Source: a virus. From it: a stretch of DNA of 39,717 bases. A program made the translations under genes and the position numbers. Below are positions 1 through 6,040 of the stretch, piece by piece. Positions within the stretch are counted from its first letter, which is position 1; every line of letters begins with the position of its first letter. The stretch spans positions 1 through 39,717 of IMG/VR virus record IMGVR_UViG_3300032954_000045, one strand, 5' to 3'. The notes under the pieces were generated by a model, which was not told the DNA's origin, did not search any database, and saw nothing but the letters and a program-made list of their open reading frames with translations.

Positions 1-122
<122 letters not shown>

Positions 123-126
<4 letters not shown>

Positions 127-218
127 CCAAAACTCAATGGCTGATCCATCTTGCGATTGCGCCAGTGGTGTTGTTGATGTTGGCCGTCTTCTGGGTGTGG
201 TGGAGGAACGATGATTGA
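123..218 (+). CDS. 31-aa single-span membrane protein
   Basis: ATG 123 overlaps the upstream TGA (ATGA). The product has a short polar head, a hydrophobic run of about 20 residues (APVVLLMLAVFWVWW), then a charged RNDD tail. This is one membrane helix with no cleavage site, so it probably stays in the inner membrane. The next gene starts inside it. No family was recognised; holin-like or accessory roles are possible but unproven. Coupling on both sides and good hydrophobic organisation support it as a real gene. Confidence 0.6.
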
Positions 219-339
219 CTGGGATAATGAAGAGCTGAAAATATTCATGGACTATATCCGCTTTTCATGGGAACACTCGGACAGCGAAGCCCGAGGACTT
301 GCTGAAGCTCTCTGTGCTAAGCGGTTGGGGTGGTATTGA
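211..339 (+). CDS. 42-aa hypothetical protein
   Basis: ATG 211 is preceded by GGAGGAACG, a strong and well-spaced Shine-Dalgarno. It overlaps the end of the 123-218 gene by 8 nt. The product is acidic at the start and amphipathic (residues such as NEELKIFMDYIRF), ending in KRLGWY. It is probably a helical soluble mini-protein. No motif or family was recognised. Support is the ribosome binding site and the tight packing with its neighbour. Confidence 0.6.
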   Translation: MIDWDNEELKIFMDYIRFSWEHSDSEARGLAEALCAKRLGWY

Positions 340-349
340 TTTACGGGGG

Positions 350-460
350 ATGTGTTCCGACGAGATGATTGGCTTACTCGGATGCAAAGTGTTGCCAAAA
401 CCACACATCCTCTACACTTTCGGCCGTTTGGGGTGTTCGAGACAAAAGTATAAAGTCTAA
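350..460 (+). CDS. 36-aa hypothetical protein (weak)
   Basis: The frame opens at ATG 350 and closes at TAA 458-460. It fills the space between the 42-aa gene and the 481 gene. It has three cysteines and a basic C-terminus. The purine run GGGGG abuts the ATG, so ribosome binding would be poor. The stretch could equally be an untranslated leader for the 481 gene. No family was recognised. Confidence 0.3.
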   Translation: MCSDEMIGLLGCKVLPKPHILYTFGRLGCSRQKYKV

Positions 461-480
461 AAACTAAAGGAGAAATAGCA

Positions 481-990
481 ATGAAAATAATCGAAGGAAT
501 GAAGGAAATCAAGAGATTGGAAGAAAAATCTGAGGACTTAAAAACGAAGGTCGGGACATACTGCGCTCATATGAACATTGAGACTCCGACTTATCCCGAT
601 CAGGGAGGTCAGATCAAGGAGTGGTTGCAATCCGTTCATGATTCCCTCAAAGAAGCGGAACGGTTGCGATTGGCGATTCAAAAAACCAATCTGCAAACGA
701 AAGTCACTATCGAAATAGGAGGGACGAAAATAGACAAGTCCATCGCCGCCTGGATTATCCGGCGTAGGCTTTACGCTCAAAAAGAACAGGCTTTATGGGC
801 TTCGCTTGGAGATCGTAATCTTCGAGAAGGAATTATGAAAAATTCGGCAGGGGAAAACGTGGAAGTAAAAATCCAGCGTTACTATGACCCCAAGATGCGG
901 GATCAAAAGGTAGCGGAATATCGTGATGAGCCTAACCTGATTGATCGCACTTTGGAAGTTGTGAATGCGGTAACGGACATTATCGAATGA
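481..990 (+). CDS. DIP1984/septicolysin-like family protein (tentative)
   Basis: A 169-aa protein with an AAAGGAG site about 8 nt before ATG 481. The first 80 residues are charged and helical, followed by a segment with KTNLQTKV and an arginine-rich IIRRRLY. This order (helical start, an N-x-TN-x-x-T element, then an A/RR helix) resembles DIP1984/septicolysin-like proteins (DUF6847). That is family resemblance from memory, not a search. The function of that family is poorly defined. There is no signal peptide or membrane span. It could simply be an unrelated coiled-coil phage protein. Confidence 0.6.
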   Translation: MKIIEGMKEIKRLEEKSEDLKTKVGTYCAHMNIETPTYPDQGGQIKEWLQSVHDSLKEAERLRLAIQKTNLQTKVTIEIGGTKIDKSIAAWIIRRRLYAQKEQALWASLGDRNLREGIMKNSAGENVEVKIQRYYDPKMRDQKVAEYRDEPNLIDRTLEVVNAVTDIIE

Positions 991-1068
991 TTTAATGGCG
1001 CAACGTGGAAAGTAAACCGGAAAAAGAAACCGCCTTCTCGGAGCGATATTCGAGAAATTATAACATCC

Positions 1069-1206
1069 ATGCTAAGGATGATTATTCGATCGGTGGATCG
1101 AATGACCAAAATCATCAAGGCTGAAGGATCAAGGATCACGGATGCAAGGATCAAGATCATCAAGGGTGCATGGTTCATGGATGCAAGGTTAAAGGACGGC
1201 GAATGA
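1069..1206 (+). CDS. 45-aa hypothetical protein overlapping a repeat cluster (weak)
   Basis: An open frame runs from ATG 1069 to TGA 1204-1206. It has no Shine-Dalgarno, and later ATGs at 1078 and 1102 are equally possible. The frame is also open back to the stop at 988-990. The product is basic and contains repeated I/K pairs that simply reflect short DNA repeats in the same stretch. The DNA-level repeat structure may be the functional element and the frame incidental. Confidence 0.2.
   Translation: MLRMIIRSVDRMTKIIKAEGSRITDARIKIIKGAWFMDARLKDGE
1084..1188. repeat. Inverted repeat plus clustered short direct repeats (iteron-like)
   Basis: Positions 1084-1091 and 1096-1103 form a perfect 8-bp inverted repeat with a 4-nt spacer. 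Direct repeats follow: AAGGATC at 1124, 1131 and 1146; ATCATCAAGG at 1111 and 1156; GGATGCAAGG at 1140 and 1179. Such clusters occur at replication origins and regulator-binding arrays. No initiator gene is adjacent, so the function is open. Confidence 0.55.
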
Positions 1207-1294
1207 ACGTCCAAAATCCCAAGTCAAGAGCTTCTTCAGTTTCTTCTGATTCCATCTCTTTGGGCTTCTTCTATCGGGTGCGCCTATTGTTTTC

Positions 1295-1308
1295 GGCCCT
1301 TCGGGGCC
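1295..1308 (+). other. UUCG-capped hairpin ahead of the tRNA-like element
   Basis: GGCCC, loop TTCG, then GGGCC gives a perfect 5-bp stem with a very stable tetraloop. It ends 8 nt before the tRNA-like element. There is no T-tract, so it is not a classical intrinsic terminator. It could be a processing or folding signal in the same transcript. Confidence 0.5.
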
Positions 1309-1316
1309 TGGATTTC

Positions 1317-1410
1317 GGCGGCTCAGCGTGACTGAGTGGTTTAAGGTTGAAAGACGGGGGGCTCTACGCAGGCCCCGCGCCGTGGGTTCGAATCCCACCG
1401 TTGACCGCCG
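1317..1410 (+). tRNA. tRNA-like element, class II-like, anticodon unclear
   Basis: A perfect T arm is present (GTGGG, loop TTCGAAT, CCCAC at 1382-1398). A D-arm-like run follows TG 1329-1330 (ACT, loop GAGTGGTTTAA, GGT). The ends pair through an unusually long acceptor: 1323-1328 with 1399-1404 (one G-T) and 1317-1321 with 1405-1409, with one bulged C at 1322. About 84 nt lie between canonical positions 1 and 72, which fits Leu/Ser-type tRNAs. A normal anticodon arm cannot be drawn. The only alternative arm (loop CTACGCA, anticodon ACG for Arg) leaves an oversized D arm. No CCA is encoded. It may be a degenerate tRNA or a tRNA-like structure. Confidence 0.5.
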
Positions 1411-1439
1411 ATTGATTTGAGAGGGAAAGTAGAAAGAGG

Positions 1440-1556
1440 ATGAGTAAATTAACTACTGAGGAAAAATTGATTATAGAAGGTAACTATACCCTAATGACAA
1501 GTATAAATTTGGTTCATTATGAAAAGCATTATATCTACTTTAGGTTCTTGGATTAG
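1440..1556 (+). CDS. 38-aa hypothetical protein (weak)
   Basis: The frame runs from ATG 1440 to TAG 1554-1556. The purine run AGAAAGAGG touches the start, so initiation would be inefficient. It begins MSKLTTEEKL, then becomes hydrophobic and aromatic. It overlaps the next frame by 38 nt. One possibility is that this and the 1519-1857 frame were once a single gene split by a frameshift, because the second frame lacks its own ribosome site. No family was recognised. Confidence 0.35.
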   Translation: MSKLTTEEKLIIEGNYTLMTSINLVHYEKHYIYFRFLD

Positions 1557-1857
1557 AAAGGAAATTAAGAGTAAAATTCCGAATATGTACCCACCTCCTC
1601 AGCCACGTTTTTACAGAGCGGCTATTCTTGCTCAACTAAACAGTCAAACTGCGGGTTGGATAGAAATAAATGGGTATCACGCATATACTTCTCCGAAGAT
1701 ATTTTCTCCGAATGTCGTGGATTTTAATTTTCCGACTGGTGGTGTTGTTTTAAAGTTATTTGCCAATACAAACACTGGAGAAACGAGAGCATATGTAGCT
1801 AAATGGCTAGATATTCCTGAAGAACATCGAGTTATTTTATGGGCAGGGGAAGAATGA
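1519..1857 (+). CDS. Hypothetical protein, 112 aa
   Basis: ATG 1519 opens a 112-residue frame. No Shine-Dalgarno is visible, and ATG 1585 is an alternative start. A basic N-terminal helix (WIRKEIKSK) precedes a region of alternating hydrophobic residues that looks like beta structure, and the protein ends acidic (PEEHRVILWAGEE). No motif was recognised. Its TGA overlaps the following zinc-ribbon gene in an ATGA. Base composition is more AT-rich than the late genes, as is common for early phage genes. Confidence 0.5.
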   Translation: MKSIISTLGSWIRKEIKSKIPNMYPPPQPRFYRAAILAQLNSQTAGWIEINGYHAYTSPKIFSPNVVDFNFPTGGVVLKLFANTNTGETRAYVAKWLDIPEEHRVILWAGEE

Positions 1858-1970
1858 AAATAGAACGTTGTCCGAAATGTGGAAGGCCTTTGCCATGGGG
1901 GGAAGAATTTATATTAAGTCGGTGCAAATGCGGTTTTTTATGGGTAGTGTCTGAGGAACGAAAAATATGA
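1854..1970 (+). CDS. 38-aa zinc-ribbon mini-protein
   Basis: ATG 1854 overlaps the previous TGA. The product carries CPKCG near residues 6-10 and CKCG near 24-27, a four-cysteine arrangement typical of a zinc ribbon, and little else. Such mini-proteins may bind nucleic acid or a protein partner; the target is unknown. It is one of about ten very small cysteine-pair proteins in this window. The motif, the coupling and the tight packing support it despite its length. Confidence 0.6.
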   Translation: MKIERCPKCGRPLPWGEEFILSRCKCGFLWVVSEERKI

Positions 1971-1977
1971 GAAAGAA

Positions 1978-2322
1978 ATGACAATGAACGATAACGCGCA
2001 GGCGAAGGCGGAGAAGATAGTGGTATCAATCAATAATTATAGTCTTGAGCAAACAGGAATGAACACATGGAACTGGAAAATTGAATGTATTTCTAACGCC
2101 CTGCGCGAGTACGGCGAGCAGATTATCAATGATCTTGCTCTTGGTCTAAGAGAAGATGAATTGACGTCAAAGATACGTTCCGAAGCCCGCACCGAGGCTT
2201 TGGAGGAATTAGAACGAAGGGTAATTCCAACTAGGCCAGAAGCCAATATGCTTGGGACTCTTACATACCTGAGGTTACAAGAAGAGATTCGCGCCATCCT
2301 GGCAAAAAGAAAGGAAAATTAA
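1978..2322 (+). CDS. Hypothetical helical protein, 114 aa
   Basis: The start is ATG 1978, or ATG 1984 two codons later. The upstream GAGAAAGAA is a weak ribosome site. The protein is largely helical and charged, with a Glu/Arg-rich stretch around residues 60-78 (SEARTEALEELERR) and a lysine tail. There is no membrane span and no recognised domain. A single base separates its stop from the next start, so it is probably in the same operon as the pentapeptide-repeat gene. Confidence 0.6.
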   Translation: MTMNDNAQAKAEKIVVSINNYSLEQTGMNTWNWKIECISNALREYGEQIINDLALGLREDELTSKIRSEARTEALEELERRVIPTRPEANMLGTLTYLRLQEEIRAILAKRKEN

Positions 2323-2323
2323 A

Positions 2324-3190
2324 ATGTGTCAATTCTTCTCGTGTGTTTCAGACGGAAAAGGAAATGTCAAATTTTTTAAACCCGAGGACATTGTCAAGAT
2401 CATGGCCGAAGGAAATCCAAACAAATATGATTTTAATTCCCATACGAGCCTCATGAGTTGGCTTGGGATCAAGGCCAAGGGCGAGGAGAATTGGTCGAAG
2501 TGGGAATACAACCCTGAATCCAAAGAACTCAAATTGGATGAAGGAACACTTGCCGACGACAAAAACAAAATCCAAAAGATTTTAGATGCCTATTTCGAAG
2601 GCAAGGATATTTTATTTTTTCGTAATTTGTATAGCGCGAACTCGGGCAACTGGAACTCGGGCCACGGGAACTCGGGCCACTGGAACTCGGGCAACGGGAA
2701 CTCGGGCGACAGGAACTCGGGCAACGGGAACTCGGGCGACAGGAACTCGGGCGACGGGAACTCGGGCCACTGGAACTCGGGCGACAGGAACTCGGGCAAC
2801 TGGAACTCGGGCAACGGGAACTCGGGCCACGGGAACTTGGGCGACGGGAACTCGGGCGACGGGAACCTTAACTCTTTCTGCACTTCCCAACATTGGATGT
2901 TGTTCGACAAGGCATGCACGAAAGAGGAATACGAAAAAATCTATAAACTCGATTGGTCGTGGTTCTGGATCAACAAATGGGTGAATAATTCAGAAATGAC
3001 TGTCAATGAGAAAAAGGCGTATCCGACTTATAAAACATGTGGAGGATACCTCAAGAAAATCGAGTACAAAGAAGCATTCAAGGCGGCTCCACCATCGTTT
3101 TTGGATGCCGTGCAGAAACTGGCGAACTTTGACGCTAACAAGTTCAAGGAAATCTCTGGAATTTCTATCCACGCGGAGAAGAAACCTTGA
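2324..3190 (+). CDS. Pentapeptide-repeat phage protein (NSGxx type)
   Basis: A 288-aa protein in three parts. Residues 1-105 are a charged domain starting MCQFFSCVSDGKGNV. Residues 106-180 are fifteen NSGxx pentapeptides (one NLGxx). The C-terminal domain has a WM-LFDKAC stretch, a tryptophan-rich middle, KTCGGYLK and a final FDANKFKEISGI. The same order (variable head, xNSGx repeats, 'FNKP'-like segment, 'F-x-EITGI' ending) is one I know from many gut and environmental phage proteins of unknown function. Pentapeptide arrays usually form a beta-stranded coil, so a DNA-mimic or binding surface is possible. AAAGGA lies 12 nt before the ATG. Confidence 0.8.
   Translation: MCQFFSCVSDGKGNVKFFKPEDIVKIMAEGNPNKYDFNSHTSLMSWLGIKAKGEENWSKWEYNPESKELKLDEGTLADDKNKIQKILDAYFEGKDILFFRNLYSANSGNWNSGHGNSGHWNSGNGNSGDRNSGNGNSGDRNSGDGNSGHWNSGDRNSGNWNSGNGNSGHGNLGDGNSGDGNLNSFCTSQHWMLFDKACTKEEYEKIYKLDWSWFWINKWVNNSEMTVNEKKAYPTYKTCGGYLKKIEYKEAFKAAPPSFLDAVQKLANFDANKFKEISGISIHAEKKP
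2639..2863 (+). repeat. Fifteen tandem 15-nt units encoding NSGxx
   Basis: Every unit is AACTCGGGC followed by VAC and DGG, where V is A, C or G and D is T, G or A. Apart from one C-to-T in unit 14, only the first base of codon four and of codon five differ between units, and each difference changes the amino acid. The array is much richer in GC than its flanks. Confidence 0.95.
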
Positions 3191-3221
3191 TCCCCGAAGC
3201 CTTTCTGATCGGAGCGTTTTA

Positions 3222-3722
3222 GTGTATGGCTTGGATTTATTTAGCGGTATCGGAGGACTCACAAAAGCCTTGGAACGGATAAAGCTCGACATCGTGCCCT
3301 GTGAACTGGACGAGGCGAATGAATTTGTCCGCATCCATCATCGGCATCATCAGCCCGTCCAAGGTCATAAGTTCTCTTTGGCGGTTGTGCATGACTCGGT
3401 TATTCATGGCGTGGCCATCGTGGGCCGACCGGTTGCAAGATTCCTCGATAATGGGCTAACGCTTGAAGTTACTCGGTGCGCTACGGATGGGACCACAAAT
3501 GCTTGCAGCGCCCTGTATGGAGCAGTTCGTCGCGCGACATTCGCCCTTGGATATAAGCGGCTCATTACTTACACGCTCAAATCCGAATCGGGCACGTCAC
3601 TTAATGGTGCAGGATGGAAGTTGCTCGGAGAGGCTGGCGGCGGGACGTGGAATCGTAGGAGCCGACCGCGAATTGATAAGCACCCGACGCAGGGAAAGTT
3701 TCTATGGGAGGTGATTGCGTGA
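3222..3722 (+). CDS. XF1762-like protein fused to a C5-methyltransferase motif I head
   Basis: The start is GTG 3222, with GGAG 8 nt upstream. Residues 5-12 read DLFSGIGG, the SAM-binding motif I of DNA cytosine-C5 methyltransferases. After about 20 residues this gives way to an XF1762-type phage protein: LDIVPCELDEANEF, HHRHH near 39-43, RCATDGTTNACS, then GAGWKLLGEAGG. XF1762 proteins are phage-associated and may have an acetyltransferase-like fold; their role is unknown. No other methyltransferase motif (PCQ, ENV, QRR) follows, so methylation is unlikely. An internal TTG within KALE could start the XF1762 part alone. The stop overlaps the HNH start (GTGA). Confidence 0.75.
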   Translation: MYGLDLFSGIGGLTKALERIKLDIVPCELDEANEFVRIHHRHHQPVQGHKFSLAVVHDSVIHGVAIVGRPVARFLDNGLTLEVTRCATDGTTNACSALYGAVRRATFALGYKRLITYTLKSESGTSLNGAGWKLLGEAGGGTWNRRSRPRIDKHPTQGKFLWEVIA

Positions 3723-4072
3723 TTTATCCATACGTACAGCGGAAGGTGGATGGACGCAAGAAACTGGCCCACCGAATGGTTATGGAGGCGCATTTAGGTC
3801 GGTCACTCTTAACATCTGAGATTGTCCACCATCTCAACCATAACAAGCGAGACAACCGTATTGAGAACCTCGTCGTTTTGACCGCCAAAGAACACTCAGC
3901 ACACCACCTCCAAAAGCATCCGATTACAAAGGTCTGCGTGATTTGTGGAATGACGTTCACTCCGCATCCAACAAAGCGGAAAATCAAACAGACTTGCTCG
4001 AAGGTGTGTCGCTATAGGCTGATTTCGTTGGCGTGGTTCCGGCCCAAGCGCGGGAAGCGTTTGAAAGATTGA
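3719..4072 (+). CDS. HNH endonuclease with C-terminal zinc finger
   Basis: I choose GTG 3719, which has GGGAGG 7 nt upstream and overlaps the previous stop; an in-frame ATG 3704 lacks such a site. The 117-aa product has the HNH core around residues 17-60: KLAHRMVMEAHLG, then IVHHLNHNKRDNRIENL, then HSAHH. These supply the metal-binding His/Asn/His set. C73, C76, C93 and C97 form a second zinc site. HNH proteins nick or cut DNA and may be homing enzymes or packaging nucleases. It lies beside the methyltransferase remnant, not the terminase, so a free-standing homing role seems likelier. Confidence 0.85.
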   Translation: MIYPYVQRKVDGRKKLAHRMVMEAHLGRSLLTSEIVHHLNHNKRDNRIENLVVLTAKEHSAHHLQKHPITKVCVICGMTFTPHPTKRKIKQTCSKVCRYRLISLAWFRPKRGKRLKD

Positions 4073-4082
4073 TTGGCCTGAA

Positions 4083-4715
4083 ATGATAAAAGAAGTTTTC
4101 TTGATCGGAGCGCTGGCGCTTCCGGCGGCCTTCTCCGGCTCTCAGCCGCCCAAAGTCCCGGCGCACAGGGTCTATCAAGACTTCTCCATTCAACTTCTGC
4201 GGGAGCGGGATGAAGCGGAATGGGACCGCCTTTTCCACTATGCGCTCTATGCCTCTGTCCACATGGGCTGGTATTACGAGGACGCCGCCGACATGGCGCA
4301 GTCGGCCATTCACATTATGATGGTTCAGCTCGACAGGTTACAGCCTGAGAACATCGCCGCGTACATGAAAGGCGTCATCATTCACTTAAACGCTCGAATG
4401 ACCGCCCAGGCGGTTTGGAAACGCGCCACCAAGGACACAGACACAATGCTGGACCTTATCAACCATCGCGACAATCCTGAGGTCACGGCCGCCAAAGAGA
4501 ACGTCCGAGCCATCGGCCTAAAAGCGATCTCTGCGTCCATGCACAAGCTGACCGCCCGAGAGCAGTCGATCTTGCAGATGCGGTTACGGGACATCCCCGC
4601 AGAAGCGATCATGGAAGCGCTCAAGTTGACGAAGAAGCAGTACGACCAATCGGCTTGGCGGGCCAATACGAAGATGATCCGTGAAGCCAAGAAGTATCTC
4701 GAGAGAGCGGCCTAG
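4083..4715 (+). CDS. Phage-encoded sigma-70 family (ECF-like) factor
   Basis: A 210-aa protein. Residues about 40-115 resemble sigma region 2 (EWDRLFHYA, then YEDAADMAQSA). Residues about 148-206 resemble region 4, a helix-turn-helix: LTAREQSILQMRLR, IPAEAIMEAL, then a recognition helix near KKQYDQSAWRANTKM. There is no region 1 or 3, so the layout is ECF-like. The first 18 residues are hydrophobic, which is odd for a cytoplasmic factor; no better start or Shine-Dalgarno is visible, so the true N-terminus is uncertain. It would direct host RNA polymerase to phage promoters. It lies near the end of the rightward unit, fitting a middle or late switch. Confidence 0.75.
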   Translation: MIKEVFLIGALALPAAFSGSQPPKVPAHRVYQDFSIQLLRERDEAEWDRLFHYALYASVHMGWYYEDAADMAQSAIHIMMVQLDRLQPENIAAYMKGVIIHLNARMTAQAVWKRATKDTDTMLDLINHRDNPEVTAAKENVRAIGLKAISASMHKLTAREQSILQMRLRDIPAEAIMEALKLTKKQYDQSAWRANTKMIREAKKYLERAA

Positions 4716-4723
4716 GAGGGTCT

Positions 4724-5008
4724 ATGCTTAAAACAGTCTGTGTTGTGCTGGCAATGTCGTCTGTGGTGATGGGGTGTGGGACGGGGTGCTACGAGTACCA
4801 GGGCCTATGCGCCTGTGACGCCAAGACGGAAGCCGCGCCAGTCGTCAAACCGTCTGATGAGAAACCGCCGCACGGCACCGCCCCGGAGTGGCAGACAGGA
4901 GCCGTCAAAGCCGATATGCCACAGAGCTTACAGGATTCAGACGCCAAGATGGATAAAGAAGCCTCAGACGCCGACCACGCCGGGAAGAGAGCGGCTGGGA
5001 TTCAGTGA
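4724..5008 (+). CDS. Small lipoprotein (possible outer spanin)
   Basis: TAGGAGGG sits 4 nt before ATG 4724. The 94-aa product begins with a short hydrophobic signal and a lipobox (VVMGC), so Cys18 should be lipidated. Further cysteines follow (GTGCYEYQGLCAC). The mature part is polar, proline-containing and acidic. It faces the lysis genes of the opposite strand, and outer-membrane lipoproteins at phage lysis loci are often o-spanins, but no partner is adjacent and the fold is not diagnostic. It ends the rightward unit, and its last 7 bases overlap the stop of the leftward unit. Confidence 0.7.
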   Translation: MLKTVCVVLAMSSVVMGCGTGCYEYQGLCACDAKTEAAPVVKPSDEKPPHGTAPEWQTGAVKADMPQSLQDSDAKMDKEASDADHAGKRAAGIQ

Positions 5009-5478
5009 ACTTGCTGAATTAAGAGGCTGTTGGCGATGTCGTCCGGGCTCGTGAATCGGATGTCGGGCGAAAGCACAATCTGTCCGGCGGCGTAAGAATC
5101 TTCCGTAAACTGCGAGCAAAACTCCAGGTTTCCAGACAGCCACCCGGCCGTGAGAACTCCCAAGAACGGATACCACCGCCCGCGCCGGGACTGCGCGTAC
5201 GCGAAGATGGCCGATAGCTGGGCAGGCGTGATCGGCGCGATCAGACGGTCGACTTCCACGTGGTCCGGCAATGGGTCAGGAATGGGGTACAGATCGATCT
5301 TCGGAGGCTGAGACGACCACATCTGTGTTACGTCCTCTGACACGAAGGAAACGTGGTAATACTGTCCGTTCGGAGACCGCTGTTTTAAGAGCGATTCTCC
5401 CCACCCCACCAGGCGGTCGATCACCGATGCACTGGGATCGACGCGCCATAACAGCAAATCCCCCGGAAGAAGAGTCAT
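5002..5478 (-). CDS. Permuted NlpC/P60 (YiiX-like) papain-fold hydrolase
   Basis: A 158-aa protein. A GDLLLW element at residues 6-11 precedes H42 (YYHVSFV), and the candidate nucleophile C121 comes last (EFCSQFTEDSYAAG). This His-then-Cys order marks circularly permuted NlpC/P60 enzymes of the YiiX/YaeF type, which act on peptide or amide bonds in the cell envelope. It is the last gene of the leftward unit, after an M15 peptidase, so wall degradation or a virion-associated role is plausible. Its ATG shares a base with the previous stop (TAATG). No signal peptide is seen. Confidence 0.75.
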   Translation of the reverse strand: MTLLPGDLLLWRVDPSASVIDRLVGWGESLLKQRSPNGQYYHVSFVSEDVTQMWSSQPPKIDLYPIPDPLPDHVEVDRLIAPITPAQLSAIFAYAQSRRGRWYPFLGVLTAGWLSGNLEFCSQFTEDSYAAGQIVLSPDIRFTSPDDIANSLLIQQVH

Positions 5479-5894
5479 TACGCCGCTGGCGTGATAGGAG
5501 CCGGAGCCGGGAACAGAGACGAAATGGCCGACAGGTCATTCGTCAAGTCCGTCAACAGGTTCGTCAGGTCTGCGGTCAATTTCGTCGGGTCTTGTTTGTC
5601 GGCCACGGCCGCGTTGATGTCGGCCACGGTCTTTTGAATGAGCGGAATAGCCGCTTGAATCTTCGGGATCGCGGTCACGACGATGTTTAAGGCTTGAGGC
5701 ACTTCCGCTAAGGTTGCAAGGGTAAGCATTTGAGTGTGTCTCCTTTCGAATTTACGTTCAATTTCTTTCTTGAGTCCGACCAACTTACTTATTTTCTCGA
5801 TGACTTCTTCACCGTGAATGACGGTATGCGTCACCGCCAAGTACGCAATTCCGATGTCTCGGAATATCTCCCGAACGACGGGTGGGATTGTCAT
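5478..5894 (-). CDS. Helical protein with a second strong internal start
   Basis: From ATG 5894 the product is 138 aa. The first 55 residues are helical with a charged KKEIERKFERR end. The rest has amphipathic repeats (NIVVTAIPKIQAAIPLIQK, TADLTNLLTDLTNDL) and a Pro/Ala tail. ATG 5894 is coupled to the upstream stop (TAATG). A second in-frame ATG at 5729 has AAAGGAG 10 nt upstream, better than the first, and would give 83 aa. Either one or both products may be made, as with nested lysis-regulator pairs. No family was recognised. Confidence 0.6.
   Translation of the reverse strand: MTIPPVVREIFRDIGIAYLAVTHTVIHGEEVIEKISKLVGLKKEIERKFERRHTQMLTLATLAEVPQALNIVVTAIPKIQAAIPLIQKTVADINAAVADKQDPTKLTADLTNLLTDLTNDLSAISSLFPAPAPITPAA
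5727..5746 (-). promoter_or_regulatory. Internal ribosome binding site and alternative ATG
   Basis: On the minus strand AAAGGAG (5746-5740) precedes ATG 5729-5727 by 10 nt, inside the larger frame that begins at 5894. It decides whether a short 83-aa form is made. Confidence 0.5.
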
Positions 5895-6040
5895 TAGCTG
5901 ATGACGATACCCAACGTAAACGGCGCGCTCGTACCGTCTTCCAGTAGATGAAGCATCCGCACAGGCACCGATCCGACAACGCGCAACTCTGAATGAAAAT
6001 GTGCGTCGGGTGTTCGCAGTAGATGAGCGAAAACACTCAC
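5894..6040 (-). CDS. 48-aa protein coupled to the endolysin gene
   Basis: GTG 6040 overlaps the endolysin stop (GTGA). TAA 5896-5894 overlaps the next ATG (TAATG). The product alternates hydrophobic and polar residues (VFAHLLRT, SELRVVGSVPVRM, FTLGIVIS), suggesting a small beta-rich fold. It resembles short baseplate or fibre fragments only in a general way; no family was recognised. Coupling at both ends is the main support, since the frame is short. Confidence 0.55.
   Translation of the reverse strand: MSVFAHLLRTPDAHFHSELRVVGSVPVRMLHLLEDGTSAPFTLGIVIS

Noticed and set aside
1189-1398. Minus-strand frame starting MGFEPTARGL over the tRNA-like element
   Set aside because: Peptides of this kind are a known artefact of translating tRNA genes backwards; the DNA is explained by the RNA element.
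2639-2863. CRISPR array or diversity-generating retroelement target
   Set aside because: The units are 15 nt without spacers, and no cas or reverse-transcriptase gene is present; variation is not limited to adenine sites.
2586-2984. Second-frame RATGT repeat and minus-strand VPVAR/PEFPS repeat proteins
   Set aside because: They are other-frame readings of the 15-nt repeat; the NSGxx frame has the ribosome site, flanking domains and family match.
3006-3221. Upstream extension of the XF1762-like frame into the pentapeptide gene
   Set aside because: That part is basic, overlaps a well-supported gene, and GTG 3222 has a proper ribosome site.
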